Positions 1 to 9,160 of a stretch of 34,837 bases of DNA are shown piece by piece (positions within the stretch are counted from its first letter, which is position 1; the number at the start of each line of letters is the position of its first letter). This DNA is from a candidate division Zixibacteria bacterium SM23_73_2 (GTDB lineage Bacteria > Zixibacteria > MSB-5A5 > SM23-73-2). The position numbers and the translations under genes were made by a program. A model generated the notes under the pieces. It had not been told where the DNA came from. It saw only the letters and a list, made by a program, of their open reading frames with translations, and did not search any database. The stretch is from NCBI GenBank assembly GCA_001304315.1, contig LJUW01000009.1, positions 1 to 34,837 of the forward strand. Reading direction: 5' to 3'.

Positions 1-384
1 GGTGCGGAATATCTTCTGATGATCCTTTCGGTTCTTATGGTTTTAATCGGAATAAGCATCGCTTATCTTTTTTACATCTTAAGGCCTGATTTACCCAAAA
101 ACTTAGCTGAGAGATTCAAGGGTCCTTATAAATTGCTTTTGAACAAATACTACATAGATGAGTTATACAATTTTGCTTTTGTACAGCCTTTTATCAAATT
201 GGCAATCTGGTTCTGGAGATTTGTGGATGTTGCCATAATCGATGGTTTTGCCAACGGTTCTGCTTATATGGTGGGGTGGATCAGCGGAGTAGCAAGAAAA
301 ATTCAAACCGGTTATGTGAGAAACTATGCATTGTCTTTGCTTGTGGGAGCGGTTTTTATCTTAGCCTATTTTATCTTAAGGTAG
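1..384 (+). CDS. nuoL: NADH-quinone oxidoreductase subunit L, C-terminal fragment
   Basis: The reading frame is open from the first base, so only the last 127 residues are present and the start lies upstream of the window. NuoL is the distal membrane subunit of respiratory complex I and takes part in proton pumping. What is seen: a hydrophobic helix at the beginning, a loop containing NKYYIDELY (a KYYxDE(L/F)Y-type signature I associate with NuoL C-termini), a second hydrophobic stretch and a last helix ending in AYFILR. It is followed after 4 nt by nuoM and then nuoN, the normal order at the end of a nuo operon. The family call rests on this motif and on synteny. Whether the upstream part is intact cannot be judged here. 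Confidence 0.9.
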   Translation, partial: GAEYLLMILSVLMVLIGISIAYLFYILRPDLPKNLAERFKGPYKLLLNKYYIDELYNFAFVQPFIKLAIWFWRFVDVAIIDGFANGSAYMVGWISGVARKIQTGYVRNYALSLLVGAVFILAYFILR

Positions 385-388
385 AAAA

Positions 389-1990
389 ATGGAGCAGAAC
401 ATACTTACCATAATAACCTTTTTACCCCTGGTTGGCGCTTTTGTTCTTCTTTTTGTAAACAGGGTTTTCACCAGCACTGTTAAAACGGTAGCATTCTTGG
501 TATCCCTTTTAAACTTTCTTTTCTCCTTGTACCTCTACTTTAATTTCGATCCTGAACTCTCCGCAATGCAGTTCGAGATAAATCTCCCCTGGATAGAGAG
601 TTTGGGCATAAGCTATCATCTGGGAATAGATGGGATCAGCCTGTTTTTGGTTTTGTTGACCACCTTCTTAGCCTGTATTTCTATCCTTTCCTCCTGGACT
701 GCGGTAAAGGAAAAAATAAAAGGATACATGATCTCCATGCTTTTGCTTGAGACCGGTATGATAGGGGTATTTGTCTCCTTGGATTTATTTTTGTTCTACG
801 TTTTCTGGGAGGCAATGCTTTTACCCATGTATTTTCTGATAGGGATCTGGGGAGGTCCAAGAAAAATATACGCCACTGTTAAGTTCGTCCTTTTCACCAT
901 GTTCGGAAGCCTGCTTATGCTGGTGGCGATTTTAGCCTTGTATTTCATCAGCCAGAGTCATACCGGATATTACACCTTCGACCTGTTGCAGATCCTGAAA
1001 ACGCCTGTTCCCCTGGGAGCTCAGCTCTGGTTGTTTTTGGCTTTTGCCCTGGCATTTGCCATAAAAGTTCCTGTTTTTCCTTTCCATACCTGGCTTCCGG
1101 ATGCTCACGTTGAGGCTCCCACAGCGGGAAGCGTGCTTCTGGCTGGCGTTTTGTTGAAGATGGGAACCTACGGTTTTCTTAGGTTCTGCTTGCCCCTTTT
1201 CCCCGGTGCCTTCTTTGACTTCGTTCCCCTGTTTTCCATTCTGGCAATAATCAGCATAATATACGGTGCTATGGTGGCAATGATGCAAAAGGACGTTAAA
1301 AGCCTGGTGGCATATTCGTCGGTGAGCCATCTTGGATTCGTGATGCTGGGTATTTTCGCCTTGAACATCCAGTCACTTGAGGGCGGAATACTTCAGATGG
1401 TAAATCACGGGCTTTCAACCGGTGCACTGTTTTTACTGGTGGGAATGATATACGAAAGAAGGCATACCCGGATGATATCCGATTTCGGCGGCCTGGCAAA
1501 GATAATCCCCCAATTCTCAGCCTTTTTCATGATAGTTGCCCTCTCCTCCATCGGTCTTCCCGGAACCAATGGTTTTGTGGGCGAGATTCTGATTATATTG
1601 GGAACCTTCAAATCCAATAACACCTATGCTATTTTTGGTATCACCGGTGTGGTTCTGGCTGCCATCTACATGCTGTGGATGTATCAGAGGATGATGTTCG
1701 GGGAGCTGGACAAACCCGAGAATAAAAAGCTTCTGGATTTGAATCTCAGGGAAAAGGTTGTGCTGGTTCCCATAATCCTCTGTATATTCTGGATTGGTAT
1801 CTATCCCAAAGCTTTCCTGAGCCGGATGGAGCCCTCGGTCGAATCGGTTTTAAAGCAGGCTAAGATTAAATATCAGATGACAAAAAAAGAGGATTCAACC
1901 AACAGTAATCTGGGTTTTAAAGTCGAGCCTGATAAGAAGAAAAGGGGAGAGGTTTGTTTAGAGAAATGTGAACCTAAAAAGATAAACTAA
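389..1990 (+). CDS. nuoM: NADH-quinone oxidoreductase subunit M
   Basis: 533-residue polytopic membrane protein of complex I, one of the three antiporter-like proton-pumping subunits. The key charged residues of the family are visible: E141 in [12 protein letters not shown]226 in [17 protein letters not shown], and K257 in LLKMGTYG (compare E144, K234 and K265 of E. coli NuoM, numbering from memory). About 14 hydrophobic segments are present. The gene starts 4 nt after nuoL and ends 6 nt before nuoN, so the three are co-transcribed. One oddity is a strongly hydrophilic C-terminal tail of roughly 40 residues (about 490-533) rich in Lys and Glu with two Cys, beyond the last helix. It may be a lineage-specific extension on the cytoplasmic side. 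Identification is very secure. Confidence 0.97.
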   Translation: MEQNILTIITFLPLVGAFVLLFVNRVFTSTVKTVAFLVSLLNFLFSLYLYFNFDPELSAMQFEINLPWIESLGISYHLGIDGISLFLVLLTTFLACISILSSWTAVKEKIKGYMISMLLLETGMIGVFVSLDLFLFYVFWEAMLLPMYFLIGIWGGPRKIYATVKFVLFTMFGSLLMLVAILALYFISQSHTGYYTFDLLQILKTPVPLGAQLWLFLAFALAFAIKVPVFPFHTWLPDAHVEAPTAGSVLLAGVLLKMGTYGFLRFCLPLFPGAFFDFVPLFSILAIISIIYGAMVAMMQKDVKSLVAYSSVSHLGFVMLGIFALNIQSLEGGILQMVNHGLSTGALFLLVGMIYERRHTRMISDFGGLAKIIPQFSAFFMIVALSSIGLPGTNGFVGEILIILGTFKSNNTYAIFGITGVVLAAIYMLWMYQRMMFGELDKPENKKLLDLNLREKVVLVPIILCIFWIGIYPKAFLSRMEPSVESVLKQAKIKYQMTKKEDSTNSNLGFKVEPDKKKRGEVCLEKCEPKKIN

Positions 1991-1996
1991 AGAATT

Positions 1997-3442
1997 ATGA
2001 GCTGGATTTTACCTGACATAAACTTTCAGATACTTTTGCCTGAGTTGGTTATTTTAGTCTTCGCTCTGTTAATCCTGATCTTAGAACCCATTTTGAAAGG
2101 CAGGGCTAAGGAGATCATTCCTCACATAAGCTGGGTGGGGATTTTGCTGGCACTTTTGAGCGTTATCAGTCTGTGGAATAGAGAGGGAATGGCTTTTAAC
2201 CAGATGTTTCTTCTGGACAATTTCTCCTGCTTTTTCAAAATCATATTCTTGTCCGGGGCATTTCTGGTGATTTTATCCTCCATCTCCTATCTCAAAGAAG
2301 AAAAAATCTTTCACGGCGAGTATTTCAGCCTGATACTTTTTGCCACTTTCGGAATGATGCTCATGGCCTCCAGTTTGAATCTGATCGTTATCTTTTTAGG
2401 CCTGGAGATAATGTCTTTGTGCCTTTATATACTTGTGGGCTTCAGAAGATACGATTTGAAATCCAACGAATCCTCGATGAAATATTTTCTCATTGGAGCC
2501 TTTGCCTCCGGATTTTTGTTATACGGAATAGCAATGCTTTATGGTGCCACCCATTCTGTAAATTTAAAAGAGATACTAACTTTAATTATCACCGGTGGGT
2601 ATGAAAGTCAGCTTTTTCTTTTCATCGGATTGGGTTTGATTTTAGTAGGATTAGGCTTCAAGATCGCATCTTTCCCGTTTCACATGTGGGTTCCTGATGT
2701 TTACCAGGGAGCTCCCATCCCGATAACCGCATTTGTCTCCTCCGGTCCAAAAGCTGCTGGTTTTGCAGCTTTGTTGAGGATTCTGCTTTTTGCTTTTAGC
2801 AGTTTGCAATTCGATTGGTCCGCTTTGCTGTGGATTTTAGCTGTTCTGACCATGACCTTCGGAAATGTGGTAGCTTTATCCCAGACCAACATAAAAAGGC
2901 TTTTAGCTTACTCCTCCATAGCTCATGCAGGGTATATTCTTGTGGCTTTGGTTGCTGGAGGAGGTTCGGGAATATCCTCGGCGATGTTTTATCTTTTAGC
3001 CTATACCTTTATGAACGTCGGAGCTTTCGTGGTGATCATCTTCTTAGGAGAGAAGAAGGTTAACCTGGATGATTATTCAGGTTTGGCGGCCAGTTATCCG
3101 GTTCTGGGAGTTGCCCTGGCGCTTTTCATGTTCTCCCTGGCAGGATTTCCTCCCACTGCGGGCTTTATGGCTAAATTCTACGTTTTCTCTGCAGCGGTGA
3201 AATCAGGGTATTTTGGCCTGGCCATCATAGGAGTTCTGAACAGCTTTGTGTCGGTTTATTACTATCTGAGGGTGGTGGTGATAATGTTCATGCGAGTTCC
3301 GGAAGAGGAGGGAAAGAGGATTTCAGTTCCGTTCTTTTTGAGTTTGGCTTTGTTTTTCACGGTGTGGGGAACCCTTTATCTGGGGATTTTGCCTCAGAGC
3401 TTTTTGAATTTAGCTCAAAGCTCCATCTTCTCAGCTTTTTGA
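1997..3442 (+). CDS. nuoN: NADH-quinone oxidoreductase subunit N
   Basis: 481-residue integral membrane protein, the third antiporter-like subunit of complex I, close to the usual length of about 480. Diagnostic segments are LGLEIMSLCLYILVGF, with the conserved membrane glutamate, and GFKIASFPFHMWVPDVYQGA followed by SSGPKAAGF, which carry the conserved lysines. The ATG at 1997 follows nuoM by 6 nt. No clear Rho-independent terminator follows; the next 220 nt are AT-rich and contain the promoter of the aminopeptidase gene. nuoN is normally the last gene of the operon, consistent with the change of theme downstream. Confidence 0.97.
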   Translation: MSWILPDINFQILLPELVILVFALLILILEPILKGRAKEIIPHISWVGILLALLSVISLWNREGMAFNQMFLLDNFSCFFKIIFLSGAFLVILSSISYLKEEKIFHGEYFSLILFATFGMMLMASSLNLIVIFLGLEIMSLCLYILVGFRRYDLKSNESSMKYFLIGAFASGFLLYGIAMLYGATHSVNLKEILTLIITGGYESQLFLFIGLGLILVGLGFKIASFPFHMWVPDVYQGAPIPITAFVSSGPKAAGFAALLRILLFAFSSLQFDWSALLWILAVLTMTFGNVVALSQTNIKRLLAYSSIAHAGYILVALVAGGGSGISSAMFYLLAYTFMNVGAFVVIIFLGEKKVNLDDYSGLAASYPVLGVALALFMFSLAGFPPTAGFMAKFYVFSAAVKSGYFGLAIIGVLNSFVSVYYYLRVVVIMFMRVPEEEGKRISVPFFLSLALFFTVWGTLYLGILPQSFLNLAQSSIFSAF

Positions 3443-3602
3443 GTTTTTGTACTTTTCTTTGATGACGATAAAAGGACATATAAAGTCAAAAATATTTTCA
3501 AAGGGGGTAAACTTCAGGTTGTGTTTTCACATTAAACTGAGGATGATTTTTTTGTTGAGATTTCGCAAAGAGGCCGACATCATAAAATTCTTTTAAAACC
3601 TA

Positions 3603-3631
3603 TTGACATTATTTAAAAAATATTTTAATTG
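3603..3631 (+). promoter_or_regulatory. Probable promoter of the aminopeptidase gene
   Basis: TTGACA at 3603-3608, then 16 nt, then TTAATT at 3625-3630 (or 17 nt to TAATTG). The surrounding DNA is strongly AT-rich, and the predicted start of transcription is about 25 nt before the AAAGGAG ribosome binding site at 3652-3658. The -35 box is perfect; the -10 box is weak but resembles other candidate promoters in the window. Confidence 0.5.
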
Positions 3632-3664
3632 AATTTAAATTTAACTATTACAAAGGAGAATTAA

Positions 3665-5173
3665 ATGGAGATAAAGGTCAAAACGGAAATGTTGGAAGAA
3701 GTTAAGGATGGGGCATTATGCTTTTTCCTTCTGGAAGGGGAAAGACCACAGGATAAGACAATAAGGAAATTGGATTCTTTTCTTTCCGGAGCTGTGACAT
3801 TTTTGTTCGGCTCAGGTGATTTTACAGGAAAGCTCAATCAGACCGCGGTTCTGTACACGGAGGGGAAACTGGATTCCAAAAGAATTATTCTGGCTGGATT
3901 AGGAAGAAAACAGAAATTGGATCTGGACAAACTCAGAGAGGCCTCAGGGAGTCTATGCAAAAAAGCCAAAGAGCTGAAGTTGAAAAGCTATTCTGTTTTT
4001 TTACCTGAGATAAAGCTAAAAGGAAATTCCGTCTCCGATTTTGCTCAGGCGATTGTGGAGGGAGCTGTGCTTGCAGATTACCAGTTAGTTGAGTATAAGA
4101 CTGCTGATAAAGAGGATCTATATAATATAAAAGCCTTCAGCCTTGTGGATGAGAGAAAGGCGAATCTCAAGGTTATGAGCAGAGGAGCGGAGCTCGGTGA
4201 GATTTCCGCTAATTCGGCTAATTTAGCCAGAGACATGATAAATCATCCGGCTAATTACATGACCCCCACCAAACTGGCAGATATCGCAGTTTCCCTTTCC
4301 AAGAAAACCGGGTTCGGATGCAAGGTTTTGTCTTTACCGGAGATAAAAAAACTAAAGATGGGAGCATTTTTAGGAGTTGCCCAGGGAAGCGAACAACCTC
4401 CCCGGTTCATAATAATGGAACACAAACCCAAGTTAAAGAACAGGGGGACGGTGGTTTTGGTGGGAAAGGGCATAACCTTCGACTCCGGTGGAATATCCCT
4501 GAAGCCTTCCGAGAAGATGGGAGAGATGAAGGCGGATATGTCCGGAGCTGCAGCGGTTATCGCGGCCATGGCCGGGGCCGCTCAAATGGATCTGCCTGTT
4601 CATCTGGTGGGGCTTGTTCCTGCAACCGAGAATTTGCCTTCAGGAACCGCTTTAAAACCCGGGGACATAGTGAAAGCCTCCTCCGGCACGACCATCGAGA
4701 TAATCTCGACCGATGCCGAGGGTCGACTGGTCTTGGCTGATGCGTTATCCTATGCCCGCCGGTTTGAACCCAAGGCGATAATCGACATAGCCACTTTAAC
4801 CGGTGCCTGCGTGATCGCTTTGGGTCACGCTGGTTGCGGAATGCTGGGAAATGATTATAGGTTAAAAGAAAGAATAAAGGCTGCTTCCGGAAAAAGCGGA
4901 GAGAAGGTGTGGGAGCTTCCCCTGTGGGAGGAATACGACCAGCAGATAAAGTCGGATATCGCGGACATCAAAAACAGCGGAGGAAGACCTGCGGGCACGA
5001 TAACAGCGGCAGCATTCTTGCAGAAATTCGTGGGCAACTATCCCTGGATTCATCTGGACATCGCCGGGATGGATCTGGAGGAGAAGGGAAAACCGTATAT
5101 TCCCAAAGGTGCAGTTGGATTTGGGGTAAGGCTTTTTCTCCAGTTCTTAAGGAATTATTCTGGATACAGGTAG
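3665..5173 (+). CDS. pepA: Leucyl aminopeptidase, M17 family (cytosol aminopeptidase)
   Basis: 502-residue enzyme that removes N-terminal amino acids from peptides in the cytoplasm using two divalent metal ions. The N-terminal half is the variable macro-like domain; the catalytic domain starts near residue 165. Metal ligands are visible: K268 and D273 in VGKGITFDSGG, D291 in MKADMSGAAA, and D350 and E352 in STDAEGRLVLADAL. The catalytic K280 and R354 are also present. The usual signature NTDAEGRL reads STDAEGRL here, a tolerated change. AAAGGAG lies 7 nt before the ATG. It stands alone between a promoter at 3603 and a terminator at 5265. Some family members (E. coli PepA) also bind DNA; nothing here speaks for or against that. 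Confidence 0.96.
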   Translation: MEIKVKTEMLEEVKDGALCFFLLEGERPQDKTIRKLDSFLSGAVTFLFGSGDFTGKLNQTAVLYTEGKLDSKRIILAGLGRKQKLDLDKLREASGSLCKKAKELKLKSYSVFLPEIKLKGNSVSDFAQAIVEGAVLADYQLVEYKTADKEDLYNIKAFSLVDERKANLKVMSRGAELGEISANSANLARDMINHPANYMTPTKLADIAVSLSKKTGFGCKVLSLPEIKKLKMGAFLGVAQGSEQPPRFIIMEHKPKLKNRGTVVLVGKGITFDSGGISLKPSEKMGEMKADMSGAAAVIAAMAGAAQMDLPVHLVGLVPATENLPSGTALKPGDIVKASSGTTIEIISTDAEGRLVLADALSYARRFEPKAIIDIATLTGACVIALGHAGCGMLGNDYRLKERIKAASGKSGEKVWELPLWEEYDQQIKSDIADIKNSGGRPAGTITAAAFLQKFVGNYPWIHLDIAGMDLEEKGKPYIPKGAVGFGVRLFLQFLRNYSGYR

Positions 5174-5487
5174 AAGGTAACAAGGGCTTGTGTTTCTGAG
5201 TTGCCAATTAAGCTTTTGTTTTCAAATAAAAAAGAAAGCTTTAGCGTCTAATATTGGTATTTAGACTTTGTGAAAAAAGTCACAAAGTTTTTAATTTTTG
5301 AATTCTTAAAAAATGGTTTGTATAACCAAGGATTTTTTTCTTATTGTACTTTAAATGAAACTTTGGGAAAACCGAAAGTGAGTCTCAAATTACGGTACCT
5401 GGTTATTTACCGTCTGAGTTATTGAACATTTTTTAAATTTTTTCACTCAGGTAATAAAAAAAATTAAGACCCAAAAGGTGCTTTCTT
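5174..5487. other. Gene-free stretch between pepA and dcd
   Basis: This 314-nt AT-rich gap holds the pepA terminator in its first third. Further on it has two weak inverted repeats: ACGGTA (5392-5397) with TACCGT (5408-5413), and CTGAGT (5414-5419) with ACTCAG (5445-5450). These lie directly upstream of dcd and could be operator or leader structures. I could not find a convincing -35/-10 pair for dcd, and no ORF with a ribosome binding site. Confidence 0.5.
5265..5299 (+). terminator. Rho-independent terminator after pepA
   Basis: Perfect 8-bp stem ACTTTGTG (5265-5272) / CACAAAGT (5281-5288) with an 8-nt loop, followed by a T-rich tract. It lies about 90 nt after the pepA stop. Confidence 0.8.
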
Positions 5488-6042
5488 ATGCCGATAAAAT
5501 CCGACGGGTGGATCAGAAGAATGGCTAAAGATCGTAAAATGATAGTTCCTTTTTCAGAAGGTCAGTTAAGAGGTAAAAGGATTTCCTTTGGTCTATCATC
5601 CTACGGGTATGACATGAGGGTCTCGGATGAGTTCTTGGTGTTCTCCAACGTGAGAGCCGGTATGATTGATCCCAAAAAATTCGATAGAAACTCTTTAGTC
5701 GAAATCAAAGCTAAAACCTGCATCATTCCCCCGAATTCTTTTGCCCTGGCGAAGACAGTTGAGTATTTTAAAATTCCCCGCAACATATTAACCATCTGCG
5801 TGGGCAAATCCACCTATGCTCGATGCGGGATCATAGTTAACGTAACCCCTTTTGAGCCCGAATGGGAGGGGCATGCCACCCTGGAGATCTCCAACACCGC
5901 CCCTCTTCCGGCAAAAATCTACGCTTTCGAGGGGATTGCTCAGATAATTTTTCTGGAGGCTGACCAGGAGTGCCAGGTTTCGTATAAGGATAAAAAAGGA
6001 AAGTATCAAAGACAGAAAAAAATCACTTTGCCAAAGATATGA
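5488..6042 (+). CDS. dcd: dCTP deaminase
   Basis: 184-residue enzyme of pyrimidine nucleotide metabolism that deaminates dCTP to dUTP, the precursor of dTTP. The trimeric dUTPase-like fold is recognisable from SSYGYDMRV near residue 38, the phosphate-binding GKSTYARCG (S108 and R112), and the catalytic segment [16 protein letters not shown] with the probable general base E133 (equivalent to E138 of E. coli Dcd, from memory). The length is normal. AAAAGGTG lies before the ATG at 5488. The gene ends 15 nt before porG, so the POR operon may be transcribed with it. Some family members also hydrolyse dUTP; that cannot be decided from sequence alone. Confidence 0.95.
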   Translation: MPIKSDGWIRRMAKDRKMIVPFSEGQLRGKRISFGLSSYGYDMRVSDEFLVFSNVRAGMIDPKKFDRNSLVEIKAKTCIIPPNSFALAKTVEYFKIPRNILTICVGKSTYARCGIIVNVTPFEPEWEGHATLEISNTAPLPAKIYAFEGIAQIIFLEADQECQVSYKDKKGKYQRQKKITLPKI

Positions 6043-6057
6043 AAAGGAGATGATGCT

Positions 6058-6612
6058 ATGCTCAAGGAGATAAGGTTACATGGCCGGGGAGGACAGGGGG
6101 TGGTGACCGCTGCTGAGCTTTTAGCTGTGGCTGCTTTTGAGGACGGCAAGTATGCCCAGGCGTTCCCCGCCTTCGGCTCGGAGAGAATGGGAGCACCGGT
6201 GCAGTCGTTCGTCCGCATCGCCGATCATAAAATCCGGGCAAGAAACCAGATAGACAAACCCGACTATCTTATCGTTCAGGACTCCACCCTCATCGGTGCG
6301 GTGGACGTGCTCTATGGATTGAAACCCGATGGAATGGTTTTGGTCGACACCGAGAAAAAGCCAGCGGAATTGAAACTGGATACCTCAGCCAAGGTTTTAA
6401 CCATTCCCGCTACCAAGATGGCGCTGGAGATCTTGGGCAAAGCTATCCAGAACACCACCCTGATGGGCGCGTTTGCTGGAGCGACCGGACTGATCTCGGT
6501 TGAGGCGATAAAAAGGAGCGTGAAGAAGAGGTTTCCCGGAGAGCTGGGCGAGAGAAACGCAAAGGTTGTACAGAAAGCTTACGATATGATGAAAGGAGGA
6601 GAAAATGGCTAA
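6058..6612 (+). CDS. porG: Pyruvate:ferredoxin oxidoreductase, gamma subunit
   Basis: 184-residue gamma subunit of the four-subunit 2-oxoacid:ferredoxin oxidoreductase, which converts pyruvate and CoA to acetyl-CoA, CO2 and reduced ferredoxin, or runs in reverse. The family signature HGRGGQGVVTAAELL is at residues 8-22, followed by AFPAFGSERMGAPVQSFVRI. AAAAGGAGATG lies just before the start. The gene overlaps porD by 8 nt, and together with porA and porB forms a tight operon in gamma-delta-alpha-beta order, the arrangement known from Thermotoga and many archaea. Pyruvate as substrate is inferred mainly from the alpha subunit. Confidence 0.94.
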   Translation: MLKEIRLHGRGGQGVVTAAELLAVAAFEDGKYAQAFPAFGSERMGAPVQSFVRIADHKIRARNQIDKPDYLIVQDSTLIGAVDVLYGLKPDGMVLVDTEKKPAELKLDTSAKVLTIPATKMALEILGKAIQNTTLMGAFAGATGLISVEAIKRSVKKRFPGELGERNAKVVQKAYDMMKGGENG

Positions 6613-6862
6613 ACCAGAGGGCGTGGTGGCCAAGCCCGGTTCGAGCAAGAAATACAAGACCGGCTCCTGGAGAACCAAAAAGCCCGTATTCAAACATGAC
6701 AAATGCACCGACTGCAGGATCTGCGTTATGGTATGTCCGGATGGGGTCATTTTCGGAGCGGACAAAGAGTATCATGCGGATATGGACTTTTGCAAGGGCT
6801 GCGGTATATGTGCAGAGGAGTGCCCGGTTAACGATATAGAAATGGTCTTGGAGGTGAGATAG
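6605..6862 (+). CDS. porD: Pyruvate:ferredoxin oxidoreductase, delta subunit (2x[4Fe-4S] ferredoxin)
   Basis: 85-residue polyferredoxin subunit that carries electrons from the catalytic subunits to external ferredoxin. Two complete CxxCxxCxxxCP motifs are present: C34-C37-C40-C44 in CTDCRICVMVCP and C63-C66-C69-C73 in CKGCGICAEECP. The N-terminal 30 residues are basic and glycine-rich (GSSKKYKTGSWRTKKPVF), as usual for PorD. Its start overlaps the end of porG, with AAAGGAGGA before it, and its stop is directly adjacent to the porA start codon, so translation is probably coupled. Confidence 0.95.
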   Translation: MAKPEGVVAKPGSSKKYKTGSWRTKKPVFKHDKCTDCRICVMVCPDGVIFGADKEYHADMDFCKGCGICAEECPVNDIEMVLEVR

Positions 6863-8038
6863 ATGAAAAAGTTAATAGAGGGCTCGATGGCAGTTGCGGA
6901 GGCGATAAAGGTATGCAGACCCCATGTGATCTCCGCTTATCCCATTACCCCCCAAACTCACGTGGTTGAAAACCTCTCCCAGTTCGTTGCCGATGGGGAG
7001 CTTAAATCTGAATTCGTAAACGTGGAGAGCGAGTTCGGAGCTGCCTCGGTGGTTCTGGGCTCCTCGGCTACCGGAGCAAGAGCTTTTTCCTGCACCACTT
7101 CTCAGGGACTGCTTCTGATGCTTGAGGTTTTGTACAACATCGCAGGCTTGAGGCTGCCGGTGGTGATGGTGGTTGCCAATCGTGCGGTATCCGCTCCGAT
7201 AAATATCTGGTGCGACCACCAGGATGCGGTGACGGTCAGGGATGCGGGATGGATTCAACTCTGGGCTGAGGATAACCAGGAAGCGTATGACATGTGTTTG
7301 CAAGCATATAGAATTGGAGAAACTCCGGAGGTGTCCTTGCCGGTAATGGTTAATTTCGACGGTTTTATCTTAACCCATGCGTTTGAACCGGTGGATGTGA
7401 TCGAGCAGAAGGATGCAGACCAGTTTTTGCCACCTTACAAGCCAGCTCAGTACCTGACCACCAAGAACCCTTTGACCTTTGGCCTTTTGGTTGATCCGGA
7501 TTATTATGCTGAGACAAGATACAGGCTGCAGGTGGCTATGGAGGATTCCAAGAAGATTATAGAGGATGTGGCAGATGAGTTCAAGAGTAAATTCGGACGG
7601 TATTCCGGTGGGCTGGTTGAAAAATACCGCCTGGATGATGCGGATACAGCAGTTATTTCGATGGGCTCGGTTTCAGGTACCATCAAGGAGGTGGTGGACA
7701 GTTTAAGGGATGAGGGTAAAAAGATCGGCCTTTTGAGAATTAGAGTTTTAAGACCCTTTCCCAAGGAAGCCATCTTTGCTGCATTAAAGGATGTTAAGAA
7801 TATAATAATCATGGAAAAGAACATATCTTTAGGACTGGAAGGGATGCTGGCCACCGAGATCAAAGCATGTTTCTACGCAAAGGAAAAACAACCTAAGGTC
7901 TCGGGTTACATCGTGGGATTGGGCGGAAGGGATATACCCCAGGATTCGATAAGAAACACCATCCTCAAAGCCGAAAAAGAGCTGGCCCAAGCGGAGTTCG
8001 TCGATTTGAAACACCAGCTGATAGGAGGAGTGCTATGA
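6863..8038 (+). CDS. porA: Pyruvate:ferredoxin oxidoreductase, alpha subunit
   Basis: 391-residue alpha subunit, which contributes the pyrimidine-binding half of the thiamine diphosphate site and the substrate channel. Motifs seen: [13 protein letters not shown] (residues 24-36), [23 protein letters not shown], and [10 protein letters not shown] near residue 113, a segment I associate with pyruvate-specific enzymes rather than 2-oxoglutarate ones. The C-terminal domain (about 250-391) carries the transketolase-like region with [12 protein letters not shown] and [10 protein letters not shown]. It follows porD with no gap and overlaps porB by 4 nt (ATGA). The length matches four-subunit POR alpha chains. 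Confidence 0.95.
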   Translation: MKKLIEGSMAVAEAIKVCRPHVISAYPITPQTHVVENLSQFVADGELKSEFVNVESEFGAASVVLGSSATGARAFSCTTSQGLLLMLEVLYNIAGLRLPVVMVVANRAVSAPINIWCDHQDAVTVRDAGWIQLWAEDNQEAYDMCLQAYRIGETPEVSLPVMVNFDGFILTHAFEPVDVIEQKDADQFLPPYKPAQYLTTKNPLTFGLLVDPDYYAETRYRLQVAMEDSKKIIEDVADEFKSKFGRYSGGLVEKYRLDDADTAVISMGSVSGTIKEVVDSLRDEGKKIGLLRIRVLRPFPKEAIFAALKDVKNIIIMEKNISLGLEGMLATEIKACFYAKEKQPKVSGYIVGLGGRDIPQDSIRNTILKAEKELAQAEFVDLKHQLIGGVL

Positions 8039-8928
8039 AGAAACCAGAGATAAAAGAGTCTTTGCTGGCCCCGGGTCACAAGGCCTGTGCCGGCTGCGGG
8101 GAGGCTTTGGCAGCAAGAATCATCATGGATGCAGCAGGTCCGAATACCATCGTCACTGCTGCCACCGGCTGCCTGGAGGTTTTCTCCACCCTCTACCCCC
8201 AATCAGCCTGGAAGATGCCCTGGATACACTCCTTGTTCGAAAATTCATCCGCAGTCGCTGCAGGGATCGAGGTGGCTTTGAAAGCTATGGGAAGGGAGAA
8301 CGAGGCTAAGGTGATTGCTCAGGGTGGGGATGGAGCTACAGCTGACATCGGGATCGGCTGTTTGTCGGGAATGTTCGAGAGAGGTCATGATGTATTGTAC
8401 GTTTGTTACGATAACGAAGCTTATATGAATACCGGGATTCAGAGATCGGGCTTGACACCATTTGAGGCTTCCACTACCACCAGCCCCTCAGGGGAGATCT
8501 CCTGGGGCAACAAGACCGATAAAAAGCCTATGCCCGAGATAGCAGCTGCTCACAAGATTCCCTATGTTGCCACTGCCACGGTTGGGTACGTTAAGGATTT
8601 AGAGAAGAAGGTGAAAAAGGCTCTTTCGATAAAGGGTCCTAAATATCTACAGGTTCACTGCCCCTGTCCTCTGGGGTGGGCTCACGATCCCGCCCTGACG
8701 ATAAAGGTGGCAAAAACTGCCGTTCAAACAGGACTTATCCCTATATTCGAGATGGAGCAGGGAAAGATAACCTCGGTGAGAAAAATAGCCAAAAAGCAGC
8801 CGGTGGAGGAATACCTTAAGCTTCAAGCCCGGTTCAGACATCTTTTCAAAAAGCCGGGAGGAGAAGCTGAGATCAAAAGGATACAACAGATCGCTGATAA
8901 CAACATCGAAAAATATGGACTGATGTGA
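8035..8928 (+). CDS. porB: Pyruvate:ferredoxin oxidoreductase, beta subunit
   Basis: 297-residue beta subunit that binds thiamine diphosphate and a [4Fe-4S] cluster. The cluster ligands are C18 and C21 (ACAGCGE), C46 (TGCLEV) and one Cys of HCPCPLGW. The ThDP/Mg motif starts at G98-D99-G100 and continues to N127 in [11 protein letters not shown]. The start overlaps porA, implying coupled translation, and a strong terminator about 50 nt after the stop closes the operon. With porG, porD and porA it makes a complete enzyme. The malic enzyme gene just downstream would supply pyruvate. Confidence 0.95.
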   Translation: MKKPEIKESLLAPGHKACAGCGEALAARIIMDAAGPNTIVTAATGCLEVFSTLYPQSAWKMPWIHSLFENSSAVAAGIEVALKAMGRENEAKVIAQGGDGATADIGIGCLSGMFERGHDVLYVCYDNEAYMNTGIQRSGLTPFEASTTTSPSGEISWGNKTDKKPMPEIAAAHKIPYVATATVGYVKDLEKKVKKALSIKGPKYLQVHCPCPLGWAHDPALTIKVAKTAVQTGLIPIFEMEQGKITSVRKIAKKQPVEEYLKLQARFRHLFKKPGGEAEIKRIQQIADNNIEKYGLM

Positions 8929-8974
8929 TAACTTCAAGCGATATTACAAACGAGAGAAAAAATGAGACCAATAG

Positions 8975-9010
8975 AAAATCTGCCCTGTTTTTTTCAGGGC
9001 AGATTTTAAT
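8975..9010 (+). terminator. Strong Rho-independent terminator of the POR operon
   Basis: Perfect 13-bp stem AAAATCTGCCCTG (8975-8987) / CAGGGCAGATTTT (8995-9007) with a loop of seven T. The A/T ends of the stem also make it terminator-like on the other strand. It is the best terminator in the window. Confidence 0.93.
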
Positions 9011-9160
9011 TTGAACTTAGATATAAGGGAAAATCAAAGTGTTTTGGTTTGACTATTCTTCACCTTTTTTGGGCAGCCAGTATCGGGAGAGGGGGATGGT
9101 TAAAGGGTGAGAAATGAAATTACGATTTTTTAAAAATAGCATGTAGAGGAGATAAAGCCG

